Assembly: GCF_001462205.1 (NCBI RefSeq)
Contig: NZ_LKIR01000135.1
Coordinates: 44,015 to 106,206 of the forward strand
Source: Haloparvum sedimenti
GTDB lineage: Archaea; Halobacteriota; Halobacteria; Halobacteriales; Haloferacaceae
DNA length: 62,192 bases
Direction of reading: 5' to 3'
Under the pieces are notes generated by a model, which did not search any database, had not been told where the DNA came from, and saw only the letters and a program-made list of their open reading frames with translations. A program made the translations under genes and the position numbers. This document shows positions 43,176-52,710 of this stretch, one piece after another. Position 1 is the stretch's first letter. The number at the start of each line of letters is the position of its first letter.

Positions 43176-44333
43176 CTACGTCTTCAGCCCGCTCCCGGTG
43201 AGCGGAACAACCACGTCCTCGTCGGGAGCGATCACGCCGCGCTCGCGGAACGTGCGGAGAGCGGCGGGCGCGACGGCGCAGGTCGGCTCGACGTAGAAGC
43301 CGGCCGCGTGGAGCCGGTCGAGCTCGCGCTCGGCGTCGGCCTGGGTCACGGCGACCGCGTCGCCGTCGGTGGTCGCGATCGCCTCGAGGATCCGGTCGAT
43401 CTGGACCGGCTCCGCGATCTGGATGCCGTCGGCGGCGTCGTTGACCGCGTCCGCGGGGTCCGCGGCGTCCGGCCCGTGGAGCGCGCGGACGACCGGCGCG
43501 ACGCCGGCGGCCTGCGCGCCGAGCAGCCGGGGGACGCGGTCGGTCCACCCCGCCGCCTTCATCGCCCGGAAGCCGAGGTAGGCGCCGAGGAACAGGGTGC
43601 CGTGTCCGAGCGGCGTCACCACGGCGTCCGGGACGGTCCAGTTGCGCCGGTGGGCCACCTCGTACGCGAAGGTGGCCGTTCCCGCGAAGAACGCGGGGTT
43701 CCACGCGTGGCTGGCGTACCACGCGTCGCCCTCGCGGACGCGCTCCAGACACGCGTCGGTCACGTCCTCTCGGCTCCCCGGGACCCGGACCGGCTCCGCG
43801 CCGGTCCGGCGGATGGCCGTCAGCTTCGACTCCTTCACGCCCGCCGGGACGTAGACCTCTGCGTCGATCCCCGCGCGGGCGGCGTAGGTCGCGACCGCGG
43901 CGCCCGCGTTGCCCGAGGAGTCCTCCACGACGCGCTCGACGCCCAGTTCTCGGGCTCGGGTGAGCGTCGTCGTCGCGCCGCGGTCCTTGAACGAGCCGGT
44001 CGGGAAGACGTACTCCAGCTTGAACGAGGCGTCCCAGTCGGGCGCGTCCGCACCCCCGCCGGCGTCCGCGTCCACGAGCGGCGTCGCGCCCTCGCCGAGC
44101 GTGACGCGATCGGCCGGGTCGTCGCCGACCGGGAGGAAGTCGTCGAAACTCCAGAGCCCTTCGCGGGCGTCGAACGCTTCCGGGTCCGGGGCCGGCGGCT
44201 CCGGCAGCGGCTGCTCGGCGAATCGCAGCGGGGAGCCGCAGGTGCAGCGCCAGCGGTCGCGGTAGGTCGCCCCGCAGTCGGGGCATCGGAGCGCGGTGGG
44301 GCCGTCCGTGATCGGTCCGTCCTCGCGGGCCAT
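43176..44333 (-). CDS. thrC: Threonine synthase
   Basis: The 385-aa product has an N-terminal zinc-ribbon-like segment (RCPDCGATYRDRWRCTCG), the PLP lysine motif PTGSFKDRGATTTL, the substrate motif EDSSGNAGAAVATYAARA and the phosphate-cradle end VVPLTGSGLKT. It converts O-phosphohomoserine to threonine. ATG 44333 shares one base with the upstream gene's stop (TGATG), so the two are translationally coupled. No other thr gene is adjacent. Confidence 0.93.
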   Translation of the reverse strand: MAREDGPITDGPTALRCPDCGATYRDRWRCTCGSPLRFAEQPLPEPPAPDPEAFDAREGLWSFDDFLPVGDDPADRVTLGEGATPLVDADAGGGADAPDWDASFKLEYVFPTGSFKDRGATTTLTRARELGVERVVEDSSGNAGAAVATYAARAGIDAEVYVPAGVKESKLTAIRRTGAEPVRVPGSREDVTDACLERVREGDAWYASHAWNPAFFAGTATFAYEVAHRRNWTVPDAVVTPLGHGTLFLGAYLGFRAMKAAGWTDRVPRLLGAQAAGVAPVVRALHGPDAADPADAVNDAADGIQIAEPVQIDRILEAIATTDGDAVAVTQADAERELDRLHAAGFYVEPTCAVAPAALRTFRERGVIAPDEDVVVPLTGSGLKT

Positions 44334-45289
44334 CAGTAGCTGTCCACGTCGACGGCGACCGAGCAGACGTACTCGCCGGAAGCCACCTGGGGGAGCCGGC
44401 GCGACCGCCAGAAGATCCCGTCGCTGTCGGCGGTGACGTTCGCCTTCACCGTGCCGAAGACGTCGGTCACCTCGAAGAGGTCCTCCCCGCGGGACACCTC
44501 CGCGCCGATCTCGCGTTTGAACCGCACGAGCCCGCCGGCGGGGGAGGCGTACTGGTCGAAGCCGCGGGAGCGGGTCTGCGTCTCCACCTCGACGTCGCCG
44601 TCGAGGAACCCGTAGTAGCGGAGGACGTTGAACGTCCCCTCGACGCCCTTCCGGATCGACTCCTCGTCCCACCCCACGCAGCCGCCGAGCTCGGGGTCGA
44701 TCGTCGGGACGCCCTCGTCCGGGCCGGCGCGGGCGAGCTGGCCGTCGGGACCCTTCTGGTCGAGGACGTAGCCGCAGCCGAACACTTTCGCGAGCCGGAG
44801 GCAGTCGCCGTGGAGGCGGTGACGGGGGCCACACCGCACCCGGACCTCGTCGATCATCCGGCTCGTGGAGCCCTGATGGAGGTCGAGGATGAGGTCCGCG
44901 CGCATCGCCGCCTCGAAGGTGGCGGCCGCGATGCGCTCCGAGGTGGTCCCGCTCTCGTCGCCGGGGTACGCCCGGTTCATCTTCGTGTCGTCGATGGGGT
45001 TGCGGTGTTCGGCCACCTGGAACGCGTGGTAGTTGACGATCCCGACGACGAGCACCGTCCCGGACAGTTCGGCGGGGTCGATCCGCGGGACGACCCGGTT
45101 GACGACGCCGAGCCCGTTCAGCTCGTCGCCGTCGCTGACCGCCTGCACGTACAGCGTCTTCCCGTCGGCGGCGCCGTTTATCACTGCGACCGGGAGCCGC
45201 ACCGGGCTCCCGTCCCGCGTCTCGCCCACCTCAAGCCGCCCCGTGTCCGTCTCCCCAGGGGCCGCATTCGCCGTTCCCAGCGTGGTCAT
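44333..45289 (-). CDS. Succinylglutamate desuccinylase/aspartoacylase-like protein
   Basis: The 318-aa product belongs to the AstE/AspA M14-like family: LYVQAVSDGDELNGLGVV, VGIVNYHAFQVAEHRNPIDDTKMNRAYPG and ILDLHQGS follow in the family's order. The first metal-ligand motif is normally HGDE or HGNE; here it reads SDGDE, so the usual first histidine is missing, whereas the later His of LDLHQ is present. The family removes acyl groups from amino acids, but the substrate is unknown. It is coupled to thrC by a TGATG overlap. A TATA-like GATAAAG (45313-45319, minus) precedes ATG 45289. Confidence 0.8.
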   Translation of the reverse strand: MTTLGTANAAPGETDTGRLEVGETRDGSPVRLPVAVINGAADGKTLYVQAVSDGDELNGLGVVNRVVPRIDPAELSGTVLVVGIVNYHAFQVAEHRNPIDDTKMNRAYPGDESGTTSERIAAATFEAAMRADLILDLHQGSTSRMIDEVRVRCGPRHRLHGDCLRLAKVFGCGYVLDQKGPDGQLARAGPDEGVPTIDPELGGCVGWDEESIRKGVEGTFNVLRYYGFLDGDVEVETQTRSRGFDQYASPAGGLVRFKREIGAEVSRGEDLFEVTDVFGTVKANVTADSDGIFWRSRRLPQVASGEYVCSVAVDVDSY

Positions 45290-45358
45290 TAGCGGACGGA
45301 GGGGTGGGCGACTCTTTATCGGTTCGGTCCGACCCGGTGACTCCGCCGACGACACAAC

Positions 45359-45366
45359 CTTTATCC
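45359..45366 (+). promoter_or_regulatory. Probable promoter of the CHAT-domain gene
   Basis: CTTTATCC is the best TATA-like site in the 160-bp region 45290-45449. It would start transcription near 45388, giving a leader of about 60 nt before ATG 45450, unlike the leaderless pattern elsewhere. Confidence 0.4.
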
Positions 45367-45449
45367 GGGCAATTGGCGAATAGCGAGCCAACCGATCCAC
45401 AGACGGCGTGGGGCTGCGGTCGTCGACGCCCCGCCGTCGTGACCACCCA

Positions 45450-47522
45450 ATGAGCATCGACATCGACCCGCTCGTCGAGGGCAACGGACTGCGCGTCACG
45501 GACCACATCGAGAACGCGCAGTTCGAACTCTACACCGACCGACCTGTCGCTCCCGTCCCCACCGACGGGGAGAACCACTACTTCCCGGTCGACGCCGCGG
45601 TTCGGTTCTCGACGTCGTCGGTCACGGTGCCCCGCGTCGCGAACGTGGTCGTGCGGGACGTCACGGGGGCGGTGGTCGCGGAGGGGGCCGACATCGAGGT
45701 GCCCGAAGGCGAGTACTACGTGCAAGTGTCGCCGACGCCGACGAAGACGTACCTGCACGTCCGCTCCGGGTTCGCAGTCGTCTCCGGTGACGAACGCTCA
45801 CGGATCGCGTTCGACGGGGAGACGGTCGTCTCCGCGGGATTCCGGTCGCTCAACGACCAGCCGGCGGGGACCATCACCACGCCGTCCGACCCGGAGTCGG
45901 TGATGCGGGCCGTCTCGCTTCTGGGATCGTCGCTCGCCACGACCAGTCCGGAGCGGTCCTTTCCGACCCTGCGAGGCCATCCGCCGCTGATCGAGATCGG
46001 CGACGGCTTTTCGGTCCCGGACTCAGTCGAGGAGACCGATTCCGGGGTGGAGATCGTCGTGCCGCCCGAGTATCGCTACGTCTTCGCGAGCGCCTCGATC
46101 GCGCACTACCTCGACGCCACGGTCGTTCCGGGGTCGGCGCCCGAGCTTCGCGGAGACGGATGGAGCCACTCGCTGGCCCCCGACTTCGAGGCGCGGTGCT
46201 CCCGCCTGTTACGGCGGACCTTCTATCTCGACTGTCTCGTTCGGACCGAGGGGTTCTATCCGGTCGAGCTGTACGAGCGGGACCGCTTGGACGACGTTCT
46301 CGACCTGGAGTACGCGAGGCTGTACCACCTGCCGCTTTCCGAGCGGCTGGGGGCGTACCTCGACGTGCCGTTCGAGGACCTGGAGCCGCTCCTCCCGCAG
46401 TGGTCGCTCACCACGGACGTGCGTCCGACCGCGGAGAACGTCTCAGTCCTGCCGTACCTCGCGGACGACCTGTCGCTGATCCGCTGTCCGGAGGCCGACC
46501 CGTCGGACACCGGCCCGGAGGCGACTCACGGCTCCGAGTTCCTTCGGTCGCCGACGGACGCGTCGGTCGTCCGCGGCGCGACGGATCGGGGGACCGGATT
46601 CACCGTGGACGACGGGCAGTTCGTCCAGCCCGATCCGGTCGACACCGTCGAGCACGCCTGGGTCGGGGAGGGGATCCCGATCGGCGCCAACAAGGCGACC
46701 ATCGAGGCGTACCGGCGACGCATCGGCCGCGGCACGCCCGAACGGGGGCCGATCTCGGTGAGCGTCGTCTGCAACGACGACCGAATGCGGGAGGAGGGGG
46801 AGGTGGCGGCCCTGTACGGGCTCCGCGACATGCTGCAGTTCGACATCGAGGTGACACACGACCTGACCCGGGCGGAGATGCGGGAGCTGCTCGCGTCCGA
46901 CGTGGACTTTCTCCACTACATCGGGCACGTCGACGACCGCGGGATGCAGTGTGCAAACGGGTTCCTGGACCTCACGGAAGCCTCCCTGGAGATCGGGGTC
47001 GACTCCTTCCTCCTGAACGCGTGTCAGTCCTACAGACAGGGACAGGCGCTCATCGAGGCGGGGAGCCGCGGCGGGATCGCGACGCTGACAGACGTGGCGA
47101 ACGCGCCCGCGACCGAGCTCGGCCGGATCGTCGCTCGGCTGATGAACGGCGGGTTCAACCTTCGGACCGCGCTCCACGTCGCCCAGCGCGCCCTGATCAC
47201 CGGCCATCAGTACAGCGTGCTCGGGGACGGTGGCGTGACGTTGTGCCAGAGCCGGAGCGGAATCGCGTCGATCTTCGAACTCAGTGAGAGGGATCAGGAA
47301 ACGTACGACCTCACCGTCAAGACCTATCCGCTGGGCGGGTTCGGGATCGGGACGTTATTCACGCTGAGTACTGACGCATTAGATCAGCACTGTCTGGTTC
47401 CGGGAGAAGTTACGATCCATGATATCTCATCCGATAACATAGAGCGACTGCTAGAATTAGAAGTGTTTCCAGTATTTGTCAACGGCGAGCTACACTGGAG
47501 CGACGAACTCCTTCCGATGTAA
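45450..47522 (+). CDS. CHAT-domain caspase-like protein
   Basis: The C-terminal region of this 690-aa protein carries a CHAT/caspase-type catalytic pair. The histidine is in VDFLHYIGHVDDRG (His493) and the cysteine is in SFLLNACQSYRQG (Cys525), separated by the spacing expected of clan CD proteases, and followed by GGIATLTDV. The first ~400 residues form a beta-rich, acidic region without a family I recognise (TVPRVANVVVRDVTGAVVAEG and EYYVQVSPTPTKTYLHV). No membrane segment or signal is seen. The last ~150 bases are markedly AT-richer than the window. CHAT proteases take part in immune and death responses in bacteria; that role here is inference. It is convergent, with a 10-bp gap, with a 42-aa peptide gene. 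Confidence 0.75.
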   Translation: MSIDIDPLVEGNGLRVTDHIENAQFELYTDRPVAPVPTDGENHYFPVDAAVRFSTSSVTVPRVANVVVRDVTGAVVAEGADIEVPEGEYYVQVSPTPTKTYLHVRSGFAVVSGDERSRIAFDGETVVSAGFRSLNDQPAGTITTPSDPESVMRAVSLLGSSLATTSPERSFPTLRGHPPLIEIGDGFSVPDSVEETDSGVEIVVPPEYRYVFASASIAHYLDATVVPGSAPELRGDGWSHSLAPDFEARCSRLLRRTFYLDCLVRTEGFYPVELYERDRLDDVLDLEYARLYHLPLSERLGAYLDVPFEDLEPLLPQWSLTTDVRPTAENVSVLPYLADDLSLIRCPEADPSDTGPEATHGSEFLRSPTDASVVRGATDRGTGFTVDDGQFVQPDPVDTVEHAWVGEGIPIGANKATIEAYRRRIGRGTPERGPISVSVVCNDDRMREEGEVAALYGLRDMLQFDIEVTHDLTRAEMRELLASDVDFLHYIGHVDDRGMQCANGFLDLTEASLEIGVDSFLLNACQSYRQGQALIEAGSRGGIATLTDVANAPATELGRIVARLMNGGFNLRTALHVAQRALITGHQYSVLGDGGVTLCQSRSGIASIFELSERDQETYDLTVKTYPLGGFGIGTLFTLSTDALDQHCLVPGEVTIHDISSDNIERLLELEVFPVFVNGELHWSDELLPM

Positions 47523-47532
47523 TAAACTGGGA

Positions 47533-47661
47533 TTACGGACCGGGCATTGCGGACCCGACGTTCGCCGCAGCCGGGGCGGCCTGCGACAGCAGGAGCAGGG
47601 TCATGAACAGGACGCCGGTCATCTTCGGGTTCTCGGACAGGTAAGCGCTGATTGCTTCCAT
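47533..47661 (-). CDS. 42-residue hydrophobic peptide facing the CHAT gene
   Basis: From ATG 47661 the product is 42 aa: an N-terminal amphipathic part (MEAISAYLSENPKMTG), a hydrophobic core (VLFMTLLLLSQAAPAAAN) and a short GSAMPGP tail. It looks like a signal-peptide-only or single-helix membrane peptide and resembles a tiny haloarchaeal family I recall as DUF7503, unverified. A longer frame from 47715 would run into the AT-rich promoter. A TATA-like CTTTTAC (minus, about 47697-47703) lies upstream, and a dyad (47714-47747) lies just beyond it. The convergent CHAT gene ends 10 bp away. Confidence 0.65.
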   Translation of the reverse strand: MEAISAYLSENPKMTGVLFMTLLLLSQAAPAAANVGSAMPGP

Positions 47662-47713
47662 ACTTTCAGAAACACCGGTTTGAAATGAAATGTCTATGTA
47701 AAAGTATTGATAC

Positions 47714-47747
47714 ATTTCTGATGATCTAATCAGATATTTTCAGAAAT
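47714..47747. promoter_or_regulatory. AT-rich nested dyad upstream of the peptide gene
   Basis: ATTTCTGA (47714-47721) and TCAGAAAT (47740-47747) form a perfect 8-bp inverted repeat enclosing a smaller one, CTGAT/ATCAG (47718-47722 with 47729-47733). A third TTTCAGAAA lies at 47664-47672 on the other side of the TATA-like site. The position fits an operator; a terminator function cannot be excluded. The rest of 47748-47898 shows nothing recognisable. Confidence 0.5.
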
Positions 47748-47898
47748 TATCTTCGGCGGCGGCGCGCCGGCCGTCTCGGTCGCCGGTCGCTCCGGAATTG
47801 TGAGTGGGTCCTAAAAGTTCCGCGCGTCCGCGTATCGATTCTGAAAACTGCGCCGCGGTGGTCCACGGACCGGGTTCGATCGGCCGATCCGACCGCGT

Positions 47899-49029
47899 TC
47901 AGTCTTTCTTCGGAGGGTTCTCGGCCAGTTCGCGGTAGATGCGGTAACAGCGGTCGAGCACGTCGAGCGAGACGCTCTCGGTCTCGGTGTGGGCCTCGCC
48001 CGGCTCGGAGGCGCCACAGACCACGCACTCGACGCCGACCTCGGCGAGCCACCCGGCGTCGGTCGCGTGCGGTTTCGTCACCAGTTCGGGGTCGCCGTCC
48101 TGGGCGGCCTCGGCGGCCGCGAGCGCCGCCTCGGCGAAGGCGTCGTCCCCGCAGGCCATCGGCGGGAGGTCCTGATCTACCTCCCACTCGACGCCCGGAA
48201 GCGCCTCCACGCGCCCGAGGTCGGCGCGCTCGCCCGGCACGGTGCGCTCGTCGACGGTCACCTCGCAGGCGTCCGGGATCACGTTCCACGCGTCCCCGCC
48301 GTCCATTTTCGTCACCGCGACCGACCCCGAGAGCGTCTCGCCGAAGACCTCGGCCTCGGGGAACTGGATGTCGCGGATCACGTCGACTGCGTCGCAGGCG
48401 CGGTACACCGCGTTGACGCCCGACTCCGGCTCGGAGGCGTGGGCGGCCTCGCCCGTCGCGCGCACGGTCGACCCCCGCCGGCCCTTGTGTGCGACGACCA
48501 CGTCCGTCACGCCCGCCTTCGAGTAGTTCGTCGACCCCTCCGCGACCAGCGCGTAGTCCGGTGCGAACCCCGCGTCGATGGCGGCGCGGGCGCCGGTTCC
48601 GCCCACCTCCTCGCCCACGAAGGAGGCGACGACGAGTTCGACGCCCGCGGGTACCGCGGCGTCGCGGAACGCCAGCATGCAGGCCGCGACCGCCCCCTTC
48701 ATGTCGGCCGTCCCGCGCCCGTAGAGCCGTCCGTCGCGCTCCTCGACGACGTACCCCCCGTCGTCGGTCGTCTGGCGGGGCGCGGGCGGGACCACGTCGT
48801 GGTGCCCCACGAGCGCCAGAGTCGTGGCGTCGGGGTCGTCGGTCGCGCCGCGGCGGGCGACGACGTTGCCCGTCTCGTCGCGCTCCACGGCGGCGTCGGT
48901 CTCCGCGCGGAGCCACGCCTCGATGGCGTCGCCCGCGTCCGTCTCGTCCTCGTGAGAGGGGATCGACACCAGTTCGGCGGTCAGGTCGGCGAGTTCCGTC
49001 ACATCCGGCGGTGGGACGCGCGAGGGCAT
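47899..49029 (-). CDS. M20-family metallopeptidase/deacylase (ArgE/DapE/Acy1 type)
   Basis: The 376-aa product has the M20 dinuclear-zinc motifs VGHHDVVPPAP and YGRGTADMKGAVAACMLAF, the catalytic glutamate pair in SFVGEEVGGTGA, and a central lid domain (AHKGRRGSTVRATGEAAHASEPESGVNAV). The C-terminal His of EAHTETESVSL completes the site. Members hydrolyse N-acyl amino acids or dipeptides; which one cannot be told. ATG 49029 is next to the family's usual start. Divergent from mutL. Confidence 0.9.
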   Translation of the reverse strand: MPSRVPPPDVTELADLTAELVSIPSHEDETDAGDAIEAWLRAETDAAVERDETGNVVARRGATDDPDATTLALVGHHDVVPPAPRQTTDDGGYVVEERDGRLYGRGTADMKGAVAACMLAFRDAAVPAGVELVVASFVGEEVGGTGARAAIDAGFAPDYALVAEGSTNYSKAGVTDVVVAHKGRRGSTVRATGEAAHASEPESGVNAVYRACDAVDVIRDIQFPEAEVFGETLSGSVAVTKMDGGDAWNVIPDACEVTVDERTVPGERADLGRVEALPGVEWEVDQDLPPMACGDDAFAEAALAAAEAAQDGDPELVTKPHATDAGWLAEVGVECVVCGASEPGEAHTETESVSLDVLDRCYRIYRELAENPPKKD

Positions 49030-49132
49030 AAATCGGCGGGAGCCGGCGAGGCCGGAGGAGCATCGCCGGACAACCGACGCCGCGTCGCCCCGGACAACGG
49101 CTTCAAGTACCGCACGCGCCCACCACGGGGTA

Positions 49133-51598
49133 ATGAGCGACACGGGCGAGGACGGGGACGGAGAGAGCCCGGGACGGGACGGCGACGCGGAGAGCGCCGA
49201 CTCGGCGGACGCGACCGCGGACCCGACCCCGACGATCCGCCACCTCGACGAGCGGGCGGTCCAGCGCATCGCGGCCGGCGAGGTCGTCGAGCGCCCCGCC
49301 TCGGTGGTGAAGGAGCTGGTCGAGAACAGCCTCGACGCGGACGCCGACCGCGTCTCGGTCGCCGTCGAGGCGGGCGGCACGGAGTCGATCCGCGTGCGCG
49401 ACGACGGCGTCGGCATCCCCCGCGACCAGCTGGCGGCCGCGGTCGCGGAGCACGCCACCTCGAAGATCGACGGCGCCGCGGACCTCGACGCCGGCGTCGG
49501 CACGCTCGGCTTCCGCGGCGAGGCGCTGTACACCGTCGGCGCGGTCTCCCGACTCACCCTCCGCTCGCGCCCCCGGGACGCGGCCGGCGCGGGCGCGGAG
49601 ATCACCGTCGAGGGCGGCGACGTGGGCGAGGTCAAACCGGCCGGCTGCCCGACCGGGACCACCGTCGAGGTCGCGGACCTGTTCTACAACACCCCCGCCC
49701 GCCGGAAGTTCCTGAAGACGACCGCGACCGAGTTCGACCACGTCAACACCGTGGTCACGCAGTACGCGCTCGCGAACCCCGACGTGGCGGTCTCGCTGGA
49801 GCACGACGGCCGCGAGGTGTTCGCGACCGAGGGGAACGGCGACCTCCGCTCGGCCGTCCTCGCGGTCTACGGCCGCGAGGTCGCGGAGGCGATGGTCGAC
49901 GTGGAGTGGACGCCGGGGACCGACGCCGAACCCGACAGCGAGGGCGAGACCCCCGTCCGGCGCGTCCACGGCCTCGTCTCCCACCCCGAGACGACCCGCG
50001 CGGGCCGGGAGTACCTCGCGACGTTCGTCAACGACCGCTACGTCACCGCCGGGGGGCTCAGAAACGCGGTCGTGGAGGCCTACGGCGGCCAGCTCGCGCC
50101 CGACCGCTATCCCTTCGCGGTCCTCTTCGTGGAGGTGCCGACCGACGCGGTCGACGTGAACGTCCACCCGCGCAAGATGGAGGTGCGCTTCGACGAGGAG
50201 GCTGCCGTCGTCGCGGCGGTCGAGGAGGCGGTCGAGGACGCCCTGCTCGACCACGGCCTGATCCGCTCGACCGCACCCCGCGGACGCTCGGCCCCCGACG
50301 AGGCGCGCGTCTCCCCCGAGTCGGCCGACGCGGAGGCGGTCGGCGGCGCCGGAACCGACCACGAGCGCGCGGCCGGCGTGGGGGAGCGAAGCGGAACCGA
50401 CGCGACCGGGGACGGAAATGCGGGCGGAACAGACGACAGAAATGCGGGCGGGACCGCGGGCGCGACTGCCGACGGAAACGCGGACGCGACCGCGGACAGA
50501 AACGGGGTCGAGACCGCCGACACGGCGACGGAGCTTGACCCCGAGGACGCCGACGCGTGGACCGTCGAGGGGCTCGGCGGCGGCTCCGAGGCTGCGGGGT
50601 CCGCGGAGGACGCGGCCTCGGACGACGGGAGCGGCGGCGGACTCCCGGATCACAACGCGAGCCGGACGGACCGCGACAGGCCCTCACCGCGGGCGTGGCA
50701 GTCGGACGCATACGCCGGGACGGACACCGATGCCGAGACGGACACCGATGCCGAGACGGACACCGATGCCGAGACGGACACCGAGGCGGACGCACACACC
50801 GGACGTCCTTCTGTCGACGGGGACGCGGGGAGTTCTTCTGTCGACGGAGACGCCGATCGCGGTACAGTCCCCGGCTCCGGCGGCCGCTCCGACGCGCCCG
50901 CCGCATCCTCGCGGCGCGTCACCGACGCCGGGAGCCAGCGCACGCTCGGGGGAGACGAGGCGACCGCGGAGCGCGAGTACGAGCGCCTCCCGTCGCTGCG
51001 CGTGCTCGGCCAGCTCCACGACACCTACGTCGTCGCGGAGGCGCCCGACGGGCTGGTGCTTATCGACCAGCACGCGGCCGACGAGCGCGTCAACTACGAG
51101 CGCCTCCAGCGCGAGTTCGCGGACGGCGCGGCCGCGCAGGCGCTCGCGGAGCCGGTTCGGGTGGAGCTGACCGCCCGCGAGGCGGCGCTGTTCGCGGAGT
51201 TCGCCGACGACCTCGCCGAGATCGGCTTCGAGGCGGAGCGGGACGGCGAGCGCGCCGTGGCGGTGTCGGCGGTCCCGGCGGTGTTCGACGCGACGCTCGA
51301 CCCCGACCTCGTGCGCGACGTGCTCGGATCGCTGGTGAGCGACGCCGCCGACGGCGACGAACCGGTCGCGGACGTGGTCGACGAGCTGCTGGCGGACCTC
51401 GCCTGCTACCCCTCCGTGACGGGCAACACGTCGCTGACCGAGGGCTCCGTGGTCGACCTGCTCGCGGCACTCGACGACTGCGAGAACCCCTACGCCTGCC
51501 CGCACGGCCGGCCGGTCGTCATCGCGTTCGACCGGACGGACATCGAGGACCGCTTCGAGCGCGACTACCCCGGCCACGCCGGACGCCGCGCGGAGTAA
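49133..51598 (+). CDS. mutL: DNA mismatch repair protein MutL
   Basis: The 821-aa product has the GHL ATPase N-terminus ([47 protein letters not shown]), a transducer domain with [12 protein letters not shown], and a C-terminal dimerisation/endonuclease domain with the metal motif [16 protein letters not shown] (Asp645 region) plus [11 protein letters not shown]. It should nick the strand marked for repair after MutS recognition. Between the domains lies a ~280-residue acidic linker encoded by tandem 18-bp DNA units. MutS is not adjacent in this window. ATG 49133 follows a TATA-like CTTCAAGTA (49101-49109). Confidence 0.95.
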   Translation: MSDTGEDGDGESPGRDGDAESADSADATADPTPTIRHLDERAVQRIAAGEVVERPASVVKELVENSLDADADRVSVAVEAGGTESIRVRDDGVGIPRDQLAAAVAEHATSKIDGAADLDAGVGTLGFRGEALYTVGAVSRLTLRSRPRDAAGAGAEITVEGGDVGEVKPAGCPTGTTVEVADLFYNTPARRKFLKTTATEFDHVNTVVTQYALANPDVAVSLEHDGREVFATEGNGDLRSAVLAVYGREVAEAMVDVEWTPGTDAEPDSEGETPVRRVHGLVSHPETTRAGREYLATFVNDRYVTAGGLRNAVVEAYGGQLAPDRYPFAVLFVEVPTDAVDVNVHPRKMEVRFDEEAAVVAAVEEAVEDALLDHGLIRSTAPRGRSAPDEARVSPESADAEAVGGAGTDHERAAGVGERSGTDATGDGNAGGTDDRNAGGTAGATADGNADATADRNGVETADTATELDPEDADAWTVEGLGGGSEAAGSAEDAASDDGSGGGLPDHNASRTDRDRPSPRAWQSDAYAGTDTDAETDTDAETDTDAETDTEADAHTGRPSVDGDAGSSSVDGDADRGTVPGSGGRSDAPAASSRRVTDAGSQRTLGGDEATAEREYERLPSLRVLGQLHDTYVVAEAPDGLVLIDQHAADERVNYERLQREFADGAAAQALAEPVRVELTAREAALFAEFADDLAEIGFEAERDGERAVAVSAVPAVFDATLDPDLVRDVLGSLVSDAADGDEPVADVVDELLADLACYPSVTGNTSLTEGSVVDLLAALDDCENPYACPHGRPVVIAFDRTDIEDRFERDYPGHAGRRAE
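50725..50796 (+). repeat. 18-bp tandem repeat in the MutL linker
   Basis: GACACCGATGCCGAGACG is repeated about four times in frame, encoding alternating Thr-Asp-Ala-Glu units. Such repeats readily change copy number and length of the acidic linker. Confidence 0.75.
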
Positions 51599-51702
51599 GG
51601 GTTATCGGAAAGACGCGGCGCGGAGGAGGGCGCCGCGCTCGTTCCTACGGATCCCCCCGCTTATGGTGCACCCAGCCGAGCGCCCGGTATGGAGTGGTAC
51701 GC

Positions 51703-52659
51703 GTGACCGACCTCGTAACGTTCGGCGAAACGATGTTGCGGCTGTCGCCCCCGCGCGGCGAGCGGCTGGAGACGACCCGCGAGCTCGGCGTGCAGGCGGG
51801 CGGCGCCGAGAGCAACGTCGCGGTCGGCGCGGCGCGGCTCGGCGTCGACGCGGCGTGGCTCTCGCGGCTTCCCGACTCGCCGCTCGGCCGCCGGATCGTG
51901 AGCGAACTCCGCAGCCACGGCGTCCGCACCGGCGTTTCGTGGGCTGACCCCGAGGGAACCCGCGTCGGGACCTACTACCTCGAACACGGCGGGGAGCCCC
52001 GCGGGACGAACGTGATCTACGACCGCGCGGACGCCGCGATCACCGGGGTCTCCGCCGGGGAACTGCCGACCGGCGTCTTCGAGTCGGCGGACCGGTTTCA
52101 CACCACGGGGATCACGCCCGCGCTCTCGGCCGAGGCGGCCGAGACGACAGCGTCGCTGCTGGAGACCGCTGGCGAGCACGGCGTGACGCGCTCGTTCGAC
52201 CTGAACTACCGGGCGAAGCTCTGGAGCCCCGAGGCGGCGAAGTCGGCCTACGAATCCCTGTTCCCGGATATCGACACGCTGTTCGTCCCCGTCCGCGACG
52301 CGCGGCGCGTGCTCGACCGCGAGGGCGACGCGGTCGACATCGCCCACGGACTGGCGACGGACTTCGGCTTCGAGACCGTCGTCGTCACTCGAGGACCGGA
52401 GGGCGCGCTCGCGCTGGCGGACGGGTCGGTCCGCGAGCAGGGCGTCTTCGAGGCCGACACGTTCGACGCCATCGGAACCGGCGACGCCTTCGTGGCCGGG
52501 TTCCTCGCTCACCGGCTCGACGGCGGCGACGTGGCCGACGCGCTGGAGTACGCCGCCGCGACCGCCGCGCTCAAGCGGACGGTCGACGGCGACCTGGCCG
52601 TCGTCACGCCCGCGGAGGTCGAGCGCGTCATCGGCGGCGAGGGCGGCATCGACCGATAG
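51703..52659 (+). CDS. kdgK: PfkB-family sugar kinase, probably 2-keto-3-deoxygluconate kinase
   Basis: The product is 318 aa from GTG 51703 (GTG 51694 is also in frame). It opens [13 protein letters not shown], has [24 protein letters not shown] and the catalytic ribokinase signature [14 protein letters not shown] with its Asp. The glycine-rich N-terminus and the segment [12 protein letters not shown] match KDG kinase rather than fructokinase. It phosphorylates 2-keto-3-deoxygluconate (possibly also the galactonate form) in the semi-phosphorylative Entner-Doudoroff route, upstream of the gap/pgk trunk. It follows mutL by about 100 bp with its own TATA-like GCTTATG (about 51658-51665). Confidence 0.88.
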   Translation: MTDLVTFGETMLRLSPPRGERLETTRELGVQAGGAESNVAVGAARLGVDAAWLSRLPDSPLGRRIVSELRSHGVRTGVSWADPEGTRVGTYYLEHGGEPRGTNVIYDRADAAITGVSAGELPTGVFESADRFHTTGITPALSAEAAETTASLLETAGEHGVTRSFDLNYRAKLWSPEAAKSAYESLFPDIDTLFVPVRDARRVLDREGDAVDIAHGLATDFGFETVVVTRGPEGALALADGSVREQGVFEADTFDAIGTGDAFVAGFLAHRLDGGDVADALEYAAATAALKRTVDGDLAVVTPAEVERVIGGEGGIDR

Positions 52660-52710
52660 CCGACGACCGACCGCGAGCGTCGACGGATCCCGGCCGGCCG
52701 TCGCCGCCGC

